Below, one piece after another: positions 1-6,168 of a stretch of DNA of 7,646 bases. Both the position numbers and the translations under genes were made by a program. Position 1 is the stretch's first letter; each line of letters begins with the position of its first letter. The notes under the pieces were generated by a model. That model saw only the letters and a program-made list of their open reading frames with translations, ran no database searches and had not been told where the DNA came from. The DNA is from Dehalococcoidia bacterium (GTDB lineage Bacteria > Chloroflexota > Dehalococcoidia > UBA3495), in the NCBI GenBank assembly GCA_028822675.1, contig JAPKDE010000121.1, forward strand, positions 1 to 7,646, given 5' to 3'.

Positions 1-1
1 G

Positions 2-1231
2 TCAGTAACTCCAGCACCGGAGCATCCGCTACGTTGGCGCATGCTGGCTTATCTGTCAGTGGCCACGGTGCTGAGTCTAACCGTGTGGTTCAGCACAAAT
101 GCAATTGCCCCGGCATTGGAAACCGAGAAAGGGTTCTCCACCAGTGACATTGCCTGGCTGACCATTGCCGTCCAGATTGGCTTTGTCATTGGCACCATGC
201 TGATCGCCTTCACCAACGTGGCCGACGTGGTTAACACACGCAAGGTCTTTGCCGTGAGCGCGCTACTGGCCGGGTTGTTCAACGCAGCGTTGGTCTTTAT
301 GCCGGGAGGTTTCGCCACCGCCCTGGTACTGCGAATTCTCAGTGGACTCTTCCTGGGTGGCGTCTACCCGCCGGGCATGAAGATTATCTCCGGTTGGTTC
401 CGCTCCGGTCGCGGCATCGCCATTGGCGTCATGATTGCCGCGCTGACCATTGGTTCCGGCTCGCCCCATCTGCTCCGTTCCATCTTTGTCGCCCAGTGGG
501 AGTTAACCCTCTATCTCAGCGCCGGGCTGGCGGTGTTGGCCGCGGCCATAGTCTATTTCCTAGTCCAGGACGGGCCACATGACGTCCCCGCGCGACAGTT
601 CAAACCGGGCTATATCTTGGAGACCATCCGGGTTAAATCAACCAGGCTAGTTTTATTTGGCTACCTGGGGCATATGTGGGAACTCTACGCTATGTGGGCC
701 TGGATTCCGGCGTTCTTGGTCACCGTCTACGGAACCAAGAGCCTCATTGGTGATTCGTTGGACCTGGCCAGCTTGGTGACGTTCTTGGTGTTCATCGCTG
801 GGGCGGTGGGCTGTGTTGCCGCCGGGATTTTTGCAGAGCGGATGGGCCGGACGGCAGTAACCAGTTGGGCCATGGCCATCAGCGGCGGGACTGCGCTGTT
901 TATTGGGTTCCTGCCCGTGGAATGGAACCTGGTGATCGCCATAGTGGCGATGATCTGGGGGGCATCAGTGGTCGCGGATTCGGCCCAGTTCTCAACGGCG
1001 TTGACTGAGTTGTCTGACGACGATTACCGGGGAACTGCGTTGGCCTTTCAAACGGGGATTGGATTTCTTTTGACCATCGCCCCAATCCGATTCCTGCCAG
1101 TGTTGGCAGACTCGGTTGGTTGGGGCCCAGCCTTTGCGGTGTTGGCCATTGGGCCGGCCTTGGGGATTGCCGCAATGCTCCGGTTGCGGGCCATGCCAGA
1201 GGCTGCCGCCATGGCCCTCGGGCGGCGTTAA
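2..1231 (+). CDS. MFS transporter, probably 5'-truncated by the window edge
   Basis: This is a cytoplasmic-membrane secondary transporter of the major facilitator superfamily; the substrate is unknown. The protein is almost entirely hydrophobic segments joined by short charged loops. Numbering from the ATG at 41, it shows a TM1 reading WFSTNAIAPAL (16-26), a GGVYPPGMKIISGWF stretch (106-120) in the TM4 region, a central loop (about 178-202), a GYLGHMWELYAMWAWIPAFL segment (207-226) opening the second half, and a motif-A-like GIFAERMGRTA (262-272). The ATG at 41 gives 396 residues, about normal for a 12-TM protein, but has no Shine-Dalgarno at proper distance. The frame stays open to base 2, encoding a plausible cytosolic tail ending RWRM, so the true start probably lies to the left. 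The gene ends 7 bp before the convergent 65-residue gene. MFS membership is secure; the subfamily is not. Confidence 0.9.
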   Translation, partial: SVTPAPEHPLRWRMLAYLSVATVLSLTVWFSTNAIAPALETEKGFSTSDIAWLTIAVQIGFVIGTMLIAFTNVADVVNTRKVFAVSALLAGLFNAALVFMPGGFATALVLRILSGLFLGGVYPPGMKIISGWFRSGRGIAIGVMIAALTIGSGSPHLLRSIFVAQWELTLYLSAGLAVLAAAIVYFLVQDGPHDVPARQFKPGYILETIRVKSTRLVLFGYLGHMWELYAMWAWIPAFLVTVYGTKSLIGDSLDLASLVTFLVFIAGAVGCVAAGIFAERMGRTAVTSWAMAISGGTALFIGFLPVEWNLVIAIVAMIWGASVVADSAQFSTALTELSDDDYRGTALAFQTGIGFLLTIAPIRFLPVLADSVGWGPAFAVLAIGPALGIAAMLRLRAMPEAAAMALGRR

Positions 1232-1238
1232 TGCGGCG

Positions 1239-1436
1239 TTAGTCCTGCAGGGAAACCCTAAAGCTGAAGGTGATCGTCCGAGTCACGATACCGTCAAAGT
1301 CCTTTTCCGGCCCGTACTCTTCAGATGAAAAACGTAGTTGCATGCCCAGGCCGCGCATGTCGTTAGCCAGAGCTTCCACTCTGCGGCGGACCTCTGCTAC
1401 GTCTTGATCAAGTTCTGCTAAATCGTCTGTTGCCAT
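1239..1436 (-). CDS. Small hypothetical coiled-coil protein (65 aa)
   Basis: I do not recognise a family. The 65-residue product is acidic and has no signal peptide or membrane segment. Residues about 6-30 carry hydrophobic residues at heptad-like spacing (L6, L9, V13, V16, V20, L23), predicting a short amphipathic helix or coiled coil. The C-terminal part (about 48-63) alternates like beta strands (IVTRTITFSFRVSL). Start: ATG with a modest AGGTG about 10 bases upstream. It lies 78 bp downstream of the SDR gene on the same strand, so it may be the last gene of that unit. No longer frame competes here, and it fills the gap between the SDR and the convergent MFS gene. It could be a small partner or regulatory protein, but that is a guess. 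A conserved homologue in the same position elsewhere would confirm that it is a gene. Confidence 0.6.
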   Translation of the reverse strand: MATDDLAELDQDVAEVRRRVEALANDMRGLGMQLRFSSEEYGPEKDFDGIVTRTITFSFRVSLQD

Positions 1437-1514
1437 TGGTCTTGAACACCTAACAGGGGCGCCGCTCTCGGTAAACGGGAATGACGCCCCCTCATTTATC
1501 TAATTGGTTATTGC

Positions 1515-2333
1515 CTAGTAATAGACTGCGGTTCCGGAGCCGCCACCGGCCATGATGACCTCACCGGTCACGGCCCATGACTTGTCGGACGCCAGATAGG
1601 CTGTTAAAAACCCGATCTCTGAAGCGTCAACCATGCGGTTGATGTGGTTGCCTCGGGGTGAACCGTCGGCAAAGTCCAGCGCTTCGGCTTCTTCAGGGGT
1701 AACTCCCAGGGCCTTGCCTCGAGCCTCCAGCAGGCCCACCGTGCGCTCAGTCCGGGTTGTGCCGGGGTGGATGCAGTTCACGGTAATTCCAAACTTGCCC
1801 ATCTGAACGGCCAGTGTCTTGGTCAGGTGAACCAGGGACACGTTACGTGCGCCGCCGCTCAGGTTGCCGGCGTTTCTAGCATTGCCGCCGCTGATGTTGA
1901 TGATCCGGCCCCAGGGTTGTTCCTTCAAGAAGGGAATGGCCGCCCTGGCGCAGCGCAACGCACCAACGTATTTGGTGTCAAAGTCGCTCAATAGTTCATT
2001 TTCGTCCAGGCCGTCGATAGGGCCGACTGCCGAGGGCGAACCGCCAGGCAAGGATGCACTGTTGACCAGGATATCCAGGCCGCCCAACTGCTTCACAGCT
2101 TCAGCCATGACGCTGTCCACTTCTTCACGGGAGGTCACATCCAAGGCCAGAGGAATGATCTTTCGGCCGGTGATGTCTTCAATTTCTTTCGCGGCCTCGT
2201 CCAAGGCTGATTGTGTCCTGGACGCGATGACAACATCGCAGCCTTCTTTGGCCAGTTCCATGGCGATGGCCTTGCCGATGCCTCGACTGCCGCCACCCAC
2301 GAATGCACGTTTATTTGTTAGTCCAAAATCCAT
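1515..2333 (-). CDS. SDR-fold protein lacking the catalytic Tyr/Lys pair
   Basis: A 272-residue cytosolic Rossmann-fold protein of the short-chain dehydrogenase/reductase superfamily, at classical SDR length. Visible motifs are the glycine-rich loop GGGSRGIG (13-20, with Gly in place of the usual Thr13), SR at 38-39 after the second strand, which favours NADP(H), DV at 65-66, NSAS (91-94) where NNAG is usual, IINIS (144-148), HPGTTRTE (189-196) and a C-terminal GEVIMAGGG (257-265). Aligning ARNVSLVHLTKTLA (162-175) with the usual YxASKAAL..LT..LA puts Gly160 at the catalytic Tyr and Asn164 at the Lys; Lys121 sits where the tetrad Asn is expected. Ser148 remains. The fold and cofactor site look intact, so this may be a divergent, non-classical or binding-only SDR rather than a pseudogene. 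The ATG has a strong AGGAG 8 bases upstream. It lies 87 bp after an MFS gene on the same strand, suggesting a shared substrate. Confidence 0.93.
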   Translation of the reverse strand: MDFGLTNKRAFVGGGSRGIGKAIAMELAKEGCDVVIASRTQSALDEAAKEIEDITGRKIIPLALDVTSREEVDSVMAEAVKQLGGLDILVNSASLPGGSPSAVGPIDGLDENELLSDFDTKYVGALRCARAAIPFLKEQPWGRIINISGGNARNAGNLSGGARNVSLVHLTKTLAVQMGKFGITVNCIHPGTTRTERTVGLLEARGKALGVTPEEAEALDFADGSPRGNHINRMVDASEIGFLTAYLASDKSWAVTGEVIMAGGGSGTAVYY

Positions 2334-2389
2334 CTTAAGGTCTCCTATTTGTTCTTAGATACCGGTTTATCCCAGATACTGTCAGGCCA

Positions 2390-2414
2390 CCCAACATTGG
2401 GGGCCGATGTTGGG
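2390..2414. terminator. Intergenic hairpin after the MFS gene, no U-tract
   Basis: A perfect 8-bp inverted repeat, CCCAACAT (2390-2397) and ATGTTGGG (2407-2414), with a 9-base loop. On the minus strand it begins 6 bases after the TAA stop of the MFS transporter and lies upstream of the SDR Shine-Dalgarno. Neither side has a run of T, so it is not a textbook intrinsic terminator. It could be a weak attenuator, an mRNA-end stabiliser between the two genes, or a protein-binding palindrome. Confidence 0.45.
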
Positions 2415-2420
2415 CGCATT

Positions 2421-3677
2421 TTACACAACGCCCGTTTCTGCGGCAATGAGCGTGTGACCCGGCTTGGCTTTCACCAGTGCCAACACTGACAGCACCGGCA
2501 GGGCCATCATCACCACCATGCCAAGCGTGTAGGACCCGGTCAGGTCGTGGAATATCGCCAGGGGCAACGGGCCAACCGCCGAGGCGCAGAAGTTGATGGT
2601 CATGGCAGAACCCTGAATCCGGCCAAGTCCGTGACGCCCGTAGTAGTGGGCCCAGATCACGCCTTGGATTATTGTATGAGCGCCACCGGAAACCCCCATA
2701 ACCAATACGTAGACCACCGCCATGAACACAGAGTCCACCGCCACCACCAAGATCAATGCAACCAACAACGTGGCCATATTGAACGCGTAGAGCACTTTGG
2801 GTCCGATGCGGTCAACGGCGAACCCGGCAATTATTGAACTGACCGCCGACGACGCAGCAAAAATTACAAACACCCCGGCCGCCAGCGTGGCGCTCAGTCC
2901 CTTTTCTTCAAATATGGACGTTTGGTGGAACACCAGCGCAGTGGAAACCAGACCCGGCGTCCCCAGGGACAAGGCAAGCAACCAAAAACTCAGCGAACTG
3001 AAGACTTTGGTCTCCCGCTGGGCTCCGGCCATAGCCTGCCTAGTCTCAGAAATGGGCGGTCTGGAGGAGCCGTCCGGGTGCAGGCCCACGTCTTCAGGTC
3101 GGTCTTTCACGACCAAAAGCGCCACCGGGACGATCAACACAATTGCCACCACTCCAATCACCGCATAGGCCTCGCGCCAGCCAATACTGCTGATTAGGAG
3201 ACGGGCAAAGGGCGGAAATATTGCGTTGGATAACACGGCACCCATACCCATAAGAGCAATAGCCCGACCCCGCTTGGAGACGAACCATTGGTTCACCAAC
3301 AATATGGCGTTGATGCTTAAAGACCCCTGACCCAGAGCCCGCAAAGCACCGAACGCGATGAAAAACAAGACAATGTTGGTGGCCGTAGCCATACCAAAGC
3401 AGGCCACGCCAAAGCCCAACCCAACGGCCACCAGCATGATTCTTGGCCCGTGGCGGTCGGCAAGTCGGCTGACGATCGCAACTAACACAGCGCTCATGCC
3501 GGTGCTGGCCAGATACAACAGGGAGACGCCAGGACGGGAGAGGCCCGTGTCCTCAATGATGGAATCAATGAATATGGAGAATACGTAAGACTGGCCAGGT
3601 CCGCTGCTGAAAACCACCAAGCCCGACGCAGCAACGATGAACCAGCCGTAGAAGATACGGCGGTCATGCCTCCTCAA
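2421..3677 (-). CDS. MFS transporter, monocarboxylate/oxalate-formate-like
   Basis: A 418-residue inner-membrane transporter with about 12 hydrophobic segments. The N-terminus (RRIFYGWFIVAASG, 6-19) is typical of MFS proteins related to the monocarboxylate porter and oxalate:formate antiporter families. Other markers are SRLADRHGPR (70-79, motif A between TM2 and TM3), GQGSLSINAILLVNQWF (116-132) then KRGRAIALMGMG (135-146) in TM4-TM5, and the central loop DRPEDVGLHPDG (192-203). A motif-A-like FAVDRIGPK recurs in the second half. The likely role is uptake or exchange of an organic anion; the substrate is unknown. The only upstream in-frame start is TTG at 3677, because an in-frame TAA lies further upstream and no ATG or GTG precedes TM1. 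A perfect AGGAGG occupies codons 2-3, so the start is uncertain. The gene is divergent from the barrel/MBL operon and followed 87 bp later by the SDR gene. Confidence 0.92.
   Translation of the reverse strand: MRRHDRRIFYGWFIVAASGLVVFSSGPGQSYVFSIFIDSIIEDTGLSRPGVSLLYLASTGMSAVLVAIVSRLADRHGPRIMLVAVGLGFGVACFGMATATNIVLFFIAFGALRALGQGSLSINAILLVNQWFVSKRGRAIALMGMGAVLSNAIFPPFARLLISSIGWREAYAVIGVVAIVLIVPVALLVVKDRPEDVGLHPDGSSRPPISETRQAMAGAQRETKVFSSLSFWLLALSLGTPGLVSTALVFHQTSIFEEKGLSATLAAGVFVIFAASSAVSSIIAGFAVDRIGPKVLYAFNMATLLVALILVVAVDSVFMAVVYVLVMGVSGGAHTIIQGVIWAHYYGRHGLGRIQGSAMTINFCASAVGPLPLAIFHDLTGSYTLGMVVMMALPVLSVLALVKAKPGHTLIAAETGVV
3669..3674 (-). promoter_or_regulatory. Perfect Shine-Dalgarno in an awkward place
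   Basis: On the minus strand, AGGAGG reads from 3674 to 3669. It lies directly after the TTG (3677-3675) that opens the MFS frame, and one base before an ATG (3667-3665) that is out of frame with the transporter. The ATG frame runs only about 57 codons before a TGA. No normal start codon lies 5-9 bases downstream in the transporter frame. The hexamer may therefore be a chance codon pair (Arg-Arg), or a sign of a non-canonical start or an assembly indel. Confidence 0.4.
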
Positions 3678-3744
3678 ATTGTCTGTTGGAGTTGGTATGG
3701 TTTTTCCTAAGCCGCCTATTTTCGCGGCCTGGTTCGTTTACTTT

Positions 3745-3757
3745 TGAGTTTTACTCA
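3745..3757. promoter_or_regulatory. Candidate operator palindrome TGAGT-N3-ACTCA
   Basis: A perfect 5-bp inverted repeat with a three-T spacer in the divergent promoter region, about 70 bases upstream of the MFS start. Its size and place suit a dimeric regulator. A 13-base palindrome can occur by chance, and there is no second copy in this region. Confidence 0.25.
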
Positions 3758-3842
3758 TGGCTAGCTGAACTTATCAGATTAAGCAGGCCACTAATGGTAC
3801 GACAGATGTCCCTAGCGTGTTCCCCGTTACGTCATCCTGGGC

Positions 3843-3848
3843 TATAGT
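3843..3848 (+). promoter_or_regulatory. Candidate -10 element TATAGT
   Basis: TATAGT differs from the TATAAT consensus at one base and points toward the plus-strand operon. The base ~17 upstream region (TTCCCC) is a poor -35 box. Transcription from here would give a leader of about 70 bases before the ATG at 3926. This is a weak call from one hexamer. Confidence 0.25.
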
Positions 3849-3925
3849 GTTTTCTGCGCCGTCGTCCGTGGCGAATCCTGGGTGACGACACCGATAGAAC
3901 TTTAATTACAAATGAGGGAAAATCA

Positions 3926-4588
3926 ATGGCCGCAAAGAAAGGGACCGGACTGTTGATGGTCTGGTGTGATGTTCCTGAAGACCAAGAAGACGAGTTCAAC
4001 CGTTGGTATAACGGCGAACATATTGCAGAGATACTCACAGTGCCCGGTGTGCTCAGCGCCGCCCGCTATGAGGCAGTGGTAAATGGCCCCAAGCACCTGG
4101 CCTGCTACGAGCTTGATAGCCCGGCTACCGTCTTGGGTGACGGCTTCACCAAACGGACAAAGTCCAAGTGGAGCGAGACCATGGGACCGACTTTAATCGG
4201 GACCAATTTCTTCAACCCGCTCTATGAAATGATCTACCCCTATTCCCTGACCGACGAAGTTGCCAACAGCGGCATTGCCCCGGCCCTGCATGTTGGCCGC
4301 TTGGCTATCCCAGCCGACCGGGCCACCGAGTGGAACGACTGGTATGACACGGTTTTCGTACCTAATTTCGAGACTGTGCCCGGCATCATCCGCGGCCGCC
4401 GGTACAAGACAGTGCGCGGCGAAGAACCCACGTATTCAGTGGTTTACGAACTGGAAAACGAGATGGCCTCACGTTCGCCGGAATGGGAAGCCCAGATAAC
4501 CGCCAACCCCAGAAACGCGGAGATGATGGGTCTAATCTCCCACGGCTACGGTTCGCCAAGCATCTATAAAAAGACATTTGAGCTTTAA
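3926..4588 (+). CDS. Tandem dimeric alpha/beta-barrel (EthD/DUF-like) protein
   Basis: A 220-residue soluble protein made of two related ferredoxin-like halves. Residues 9-63 and 121-176 align with an offset of 112. Shared landmarks are a first strand ending in Pro (P17/P129), WYNGEH (27-32) against WYDTVF (139-144), TVPG (38-41) against TVPG (150-153), RY (47-48/159-160) and YEL (61-63/174-176). This WY..xH...lpG..s.rRY...YEL pattern is that of uncharacterised dimeric alpha/beta-barrel proteins near EthD, often found in degradation clusters; the fusion may form the two-domain barrel in one chain. The conserved-looking His32 is Phe144 in the second half, so only one half may keep a pocket residue. 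GAGGG sits 7 bases before the ATG. It is the first gene of the plus-strand set. No reaction can be assigned. Confidence 0.85.
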   Translation: MAAKKGTGLLMVWCDVPEDQEDEFNRWYNGEHIAEILTVPGVLSAARYEAVVNGPKHLACYELDSPATVLGDGFTKRTKSKWSETMGPTLIGTNFFNPLYEMIYPYSLTDEVANSGIAPALHVGRLAIPADRATEWNDWYDTVFVPNFETVPGIIRGRRYKTVRGEEPTYSVVYELENEMASRSPEWEAQITANPRNAEMMGLISHGYGSPSIYKKTFEL

Positions 4589-4626
4589 CCCCAGTGAGCT
4601 TTAACCCGGGTGAGCTTTAACTCAAT
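4579..4626 (+). repeat. Three tandem 16-bp repeats across a stop codon
   Basis: Three direct copies with period 16 begin at 4579, 4595 and 4611. Each starts TGAGCTTTAAC; the first two continue CC, and the last five bases drift (CCCAG, CCGGG, TCAAT). The first copy holds the last codons and TAA stop of the barrel gene (GAG CTT TAA). Because 16 is not a multiple of three, the three TAA triplets (4586, 4602, 4618) fall in three different frames. It occupies most of the 60-bp gap before the MBL gene. It looks like a replication-slippage duplication of the gene end. Confidence 0.9.
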
Positions 4627-4648
4627 AATTAATTAGCTGGAGCAAACC

Positions 4649-5464
4649 ATGTCCAACCACATAGTTCCGAACCACGTAATTAACATTGGCGATGTTGAAC
4701 TGATCTCCCTCAATGACAACCTGCCCGTCAAGTCGCCCTTATTGGCCTTCCCCCACACAACCATTGACCAGTGGAACGAATACCCCGAGTTGATGGCCGA
4801 CCATGAGAATGGCCAACACCGCTGGGGCGCGTTGGCCGTGCGTTCTTCAAGCAAATTGATCATCGTAGACACTGGCATGCAGGGTGAGGGCTGTTATCTG
4901 CTGGACGACATGAAAGAAAAGGGCATTGACCGTGACGAGGTGGACATTGTCGTCTTTACCCACGTCCACCCGGACCACGTTGGCTGGAATTTCACCGACG
5001 GCAAGCCGAATTTCCCCAACGCCCGGTTCCTGGTCCCCCAGAAAGACTGGGACTACTGGACCCAACCCGATGTCATCAACACGGTTGATTACGTGGTGCC
5101 CCAGGTGCTGCCGCTGCAAGAGCTAGGCGTGATGGACCTGATTGACGGCGCGTATTCAATCACGCCGGAGTTGACCACCTACCCAACTCCGGGCCATACA
5201 CCAGGGCACAGTTCCATCCGAGTGGAGTCCAAGGGTGAGCATGCCTTCATCTTGGGCGACGTTGCCCACAGCCCAATTCAGGCCCACTACACTGACTGGA
5301 ACCCTGAGTTTGACATCATCCCCGAAGCCGCCAGGACCACCAGGCATTCGGTCTTGGACATGCTGGAGGCCGAAGGCACTCTGGTATCAGCCGGGCATTT
5401 CCCAGACCCTGGCTTTGGCCGTTTCGTCCGCGGCGAAGAACGCCGCTTCTGGCAGGGTCTTTAG
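4649..5464 (+). CDS. MBL-fold zinc metallo-hydrolase
   Basis: A 271-residue cytosolic metallo-beta-lactamase-fold hydrolase with a complete two-metal site. HVHPDH (105-110) gives His105, His107, Asp109 and His110. PGHTPGH (181-187) supplies His183. GD (203-204) supplies the bridging Asp204, and SAGHFPDPGFG (247-257) supplies His250. VDTGM (73-77) is the usual strand before the site. The layout matches the lactonase/parathion-hydrolase-like branch, which hydrolyses lactones, esters or organophosphates. Where AHL lactonase AiiA has Tyr three residues after the bridging Asp, this protein has His207, so an AHL lactonase call is not supported. No signal peptide is visible. Start: GGAG with a 6-base spacer before the ATG. 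It is the second gene of the plus-strand operon, 60 bp after the barrel gene and 7 bp before the DinB-like gene. It probably performs the main hydrolytic step of the cluster; substrate unknown. Confidence 0.93.
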   Translation: MSNHIVPNHVINIGDVELISLNDNLPVKSPLLAFPHTTIDQWNEYPELMADHENGQHRWGALAVRSSSKLIIVDTGMQGEGCYLLDDMKEKGIDRDEVDIVVFTHVHPDHVGWNFTDGKPNFPNARFLVPQKDWDYWTQPDVINTVDYVVPQVLPLQELGVMDLIDGAYSITPELTTYPTPGHTPGHSSIRVESKGEHAFILGDVAHSPIQAHYTDWNPEFDIIPEAARTTRHSVLDMLEAEGTLVSAGHFPDPGFGRFVRGEERRFWQGL

Positions 5465-5471
5465 TCTCAAA

Positions 5472-6149
5472 ATGCCAGAACAACACTTAAGCGACGACTC
5501 CCCCGCGCAATTGTTATGTCCCCAATTTGAATCTCACCTGTACGAGATTGCTGCGTCAGAGGTAGCAGAATTGACCGAAGAGCAGCTAGATTTCGAGTCT
5601 GACAAATGGGGCTGGAGTGGGTGGAGCATCCGGCGTCAGTTGAGCCACATGGCCTCCGGAAACTTCCGCTGGTTCTGGCAGCGATGGGATTTAACTATGT
5701 ACCCGAAAGGCCCTCCGGCGAACCCGCCCAGTGCGGAAGAAACAAAAGTGTTGGCCCAATCCAAGTATGACCGCAGACTGGACGAAGACCTGTATTGGGA
5801 CGTAAAACTAATCCTGAAAGAGCTGCAACGGGGACTGGCCCTTGGTCAGACCATCCTCTCCCAGCAGACTGTCGGGTCTATGAGAACAACAGAATTCGAG
5901 TACTCAGACAACGGCGAATGGCCTTGGTTTTACAACGTTCACGGCACAGGCCTTAGGCGCGATACCGAGACTCCGACCAAGATATGGTTCAACCTCGAGA
6001 CCATCTTCCGGCACCGGTACTACGAGCACATTACCCACCTCTACAACATCCAACGAATCAAGCAGGCTCAGGGTTTGGCCATCAAGACGGAGGTTCCCAT
6101 AGAAGGCTACATGGCTCTACCTGGCTGGGACCTCAGCACACCAGACTAA
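5472..6149 (+). CDS. DinB-like four-helix-bundle protein
   Basis: A 225-residue soluble, mostly helical protein. WSIRRQLSHM (51-60) matches the DinB/YfiT-type helix 2 signature (Trp-Ser...His), with His59 as a possible metal ligand. The C-terminal helix RHRYYEHITHL (180-190) offers His181, His186 and His189, like the H...EH pattern of that superfamily. Many such proteins bind a divalent metal, and some are thiol-dependent transferases or isomerases; most are uncharacterised. The protein is longer than a typical DinB of about 150-170 residues, with a Trp/Pro-rich insert (about 68-90) and an acidic aromatic stretch (141-155). The frame is open further upstream, but starting there would overlap the MBL gene by about 230 bases. 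The ATG at 5472 follows the MBL stop by 7 bases, has no close Shine-Dalgarno, and is probably translated by coupling. It could be an auxiliary enzyme of the pathway. Confidence 0.75.
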   Translation: MPEQHLSDDSPAQLLCPQFESHLYEIAASEVAELTEEQLDFESDKWGWSGWSIRRQLSHMASGNFRWFWQRWDLTMYPKGPPANPPSAEETKVLAQSKYDRRLDEDLYWDVKLILKELQRGLALGQTILSQQTVGSMRTTEFEYSDNGEWPWFYNVHGTGLRRDTETPTKIWFNLETIFRHRYYEHITHLYNIQRIKQAQGLAIKTEVPIEGYMALPGWDLSTPD

Positions 6150-6168
6150 TACTCGAACGGAGAAGACA

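Larger units (their letters stand above)
3678..3925. promoter_or_regulatory. Divergent intergenic region with promoters for both gene sets
   Basis: This 248-bp gap lies between the divergent MFS gene (minus) and the barrel/MBL/DinB/cupin set (plus), so it should contain both promoters. It is more A/T-rich in places than the flanking genes and has no convincing ORF. Candidate sites inside it are a TGAGT-TTT-ACTCA palindrome (3745-3757) and a TATAGT hexamer (3843-3848) at usual -10 distance from a plus-strand leader of about 70 bases. A 6-bp inverted repeat GTCGTC/GACGAC (3861-3866, 3884-3889) lies in that leader. GAGGG (3914-3918) is the Shine-Dalgarno for the ATG at 3926. No good -35 box is visible, which would fit activator-dependent transcription, but no regulator gene is present in the window. 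Confidence 0.5.

Noticed and set aside
1456..1490. GGGGCG / CGCCCC inverted repeat after the SDR gene as a terminator
   Set aside because: The stem is only 6 bp with a 23-base loop and no T-run, which is easily expected by chance.
1515..2333. SDR gene as a pseudogene because catalytic residues are missing
   Set aside because: The frame is intact at full length, has a strong Shine-Dalgarno and keeps the cofactor loop and C-terminal motifs, so divergent function is more likely than decay.
1864..2358. Plus-strand open frame of 164 codons opposite the SDR gene
   Set aside because: It is an antisense shadow of a well-supported SDR gene; its translation has no recognisable domain and is rich in Pro/Ser from the reverse complement.
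2797..3168. Plus-strand open frame of 123 codons inside the second MFS gene
   Set aside because: It lies wholly opposite the transporter, whose motifs confirm the minus frame, and has no convincing protein features.
4649..5464. AHL (quorum-quenching) lactonase identity for the MBL protein
   Set aside because: The metal motif is shared by many MBL hydrolases, and the AiiA-type Tyr after the bridging Asp is His here.
5235..5471. Longer N-terminus for the DinB-like gene
   Set aside because: The upstream extension overlaps the MBL gene in another frame and reads as low-complexity Pro/Ser sequence; the ATG at 5472 right after the MBL stop is far more likely.
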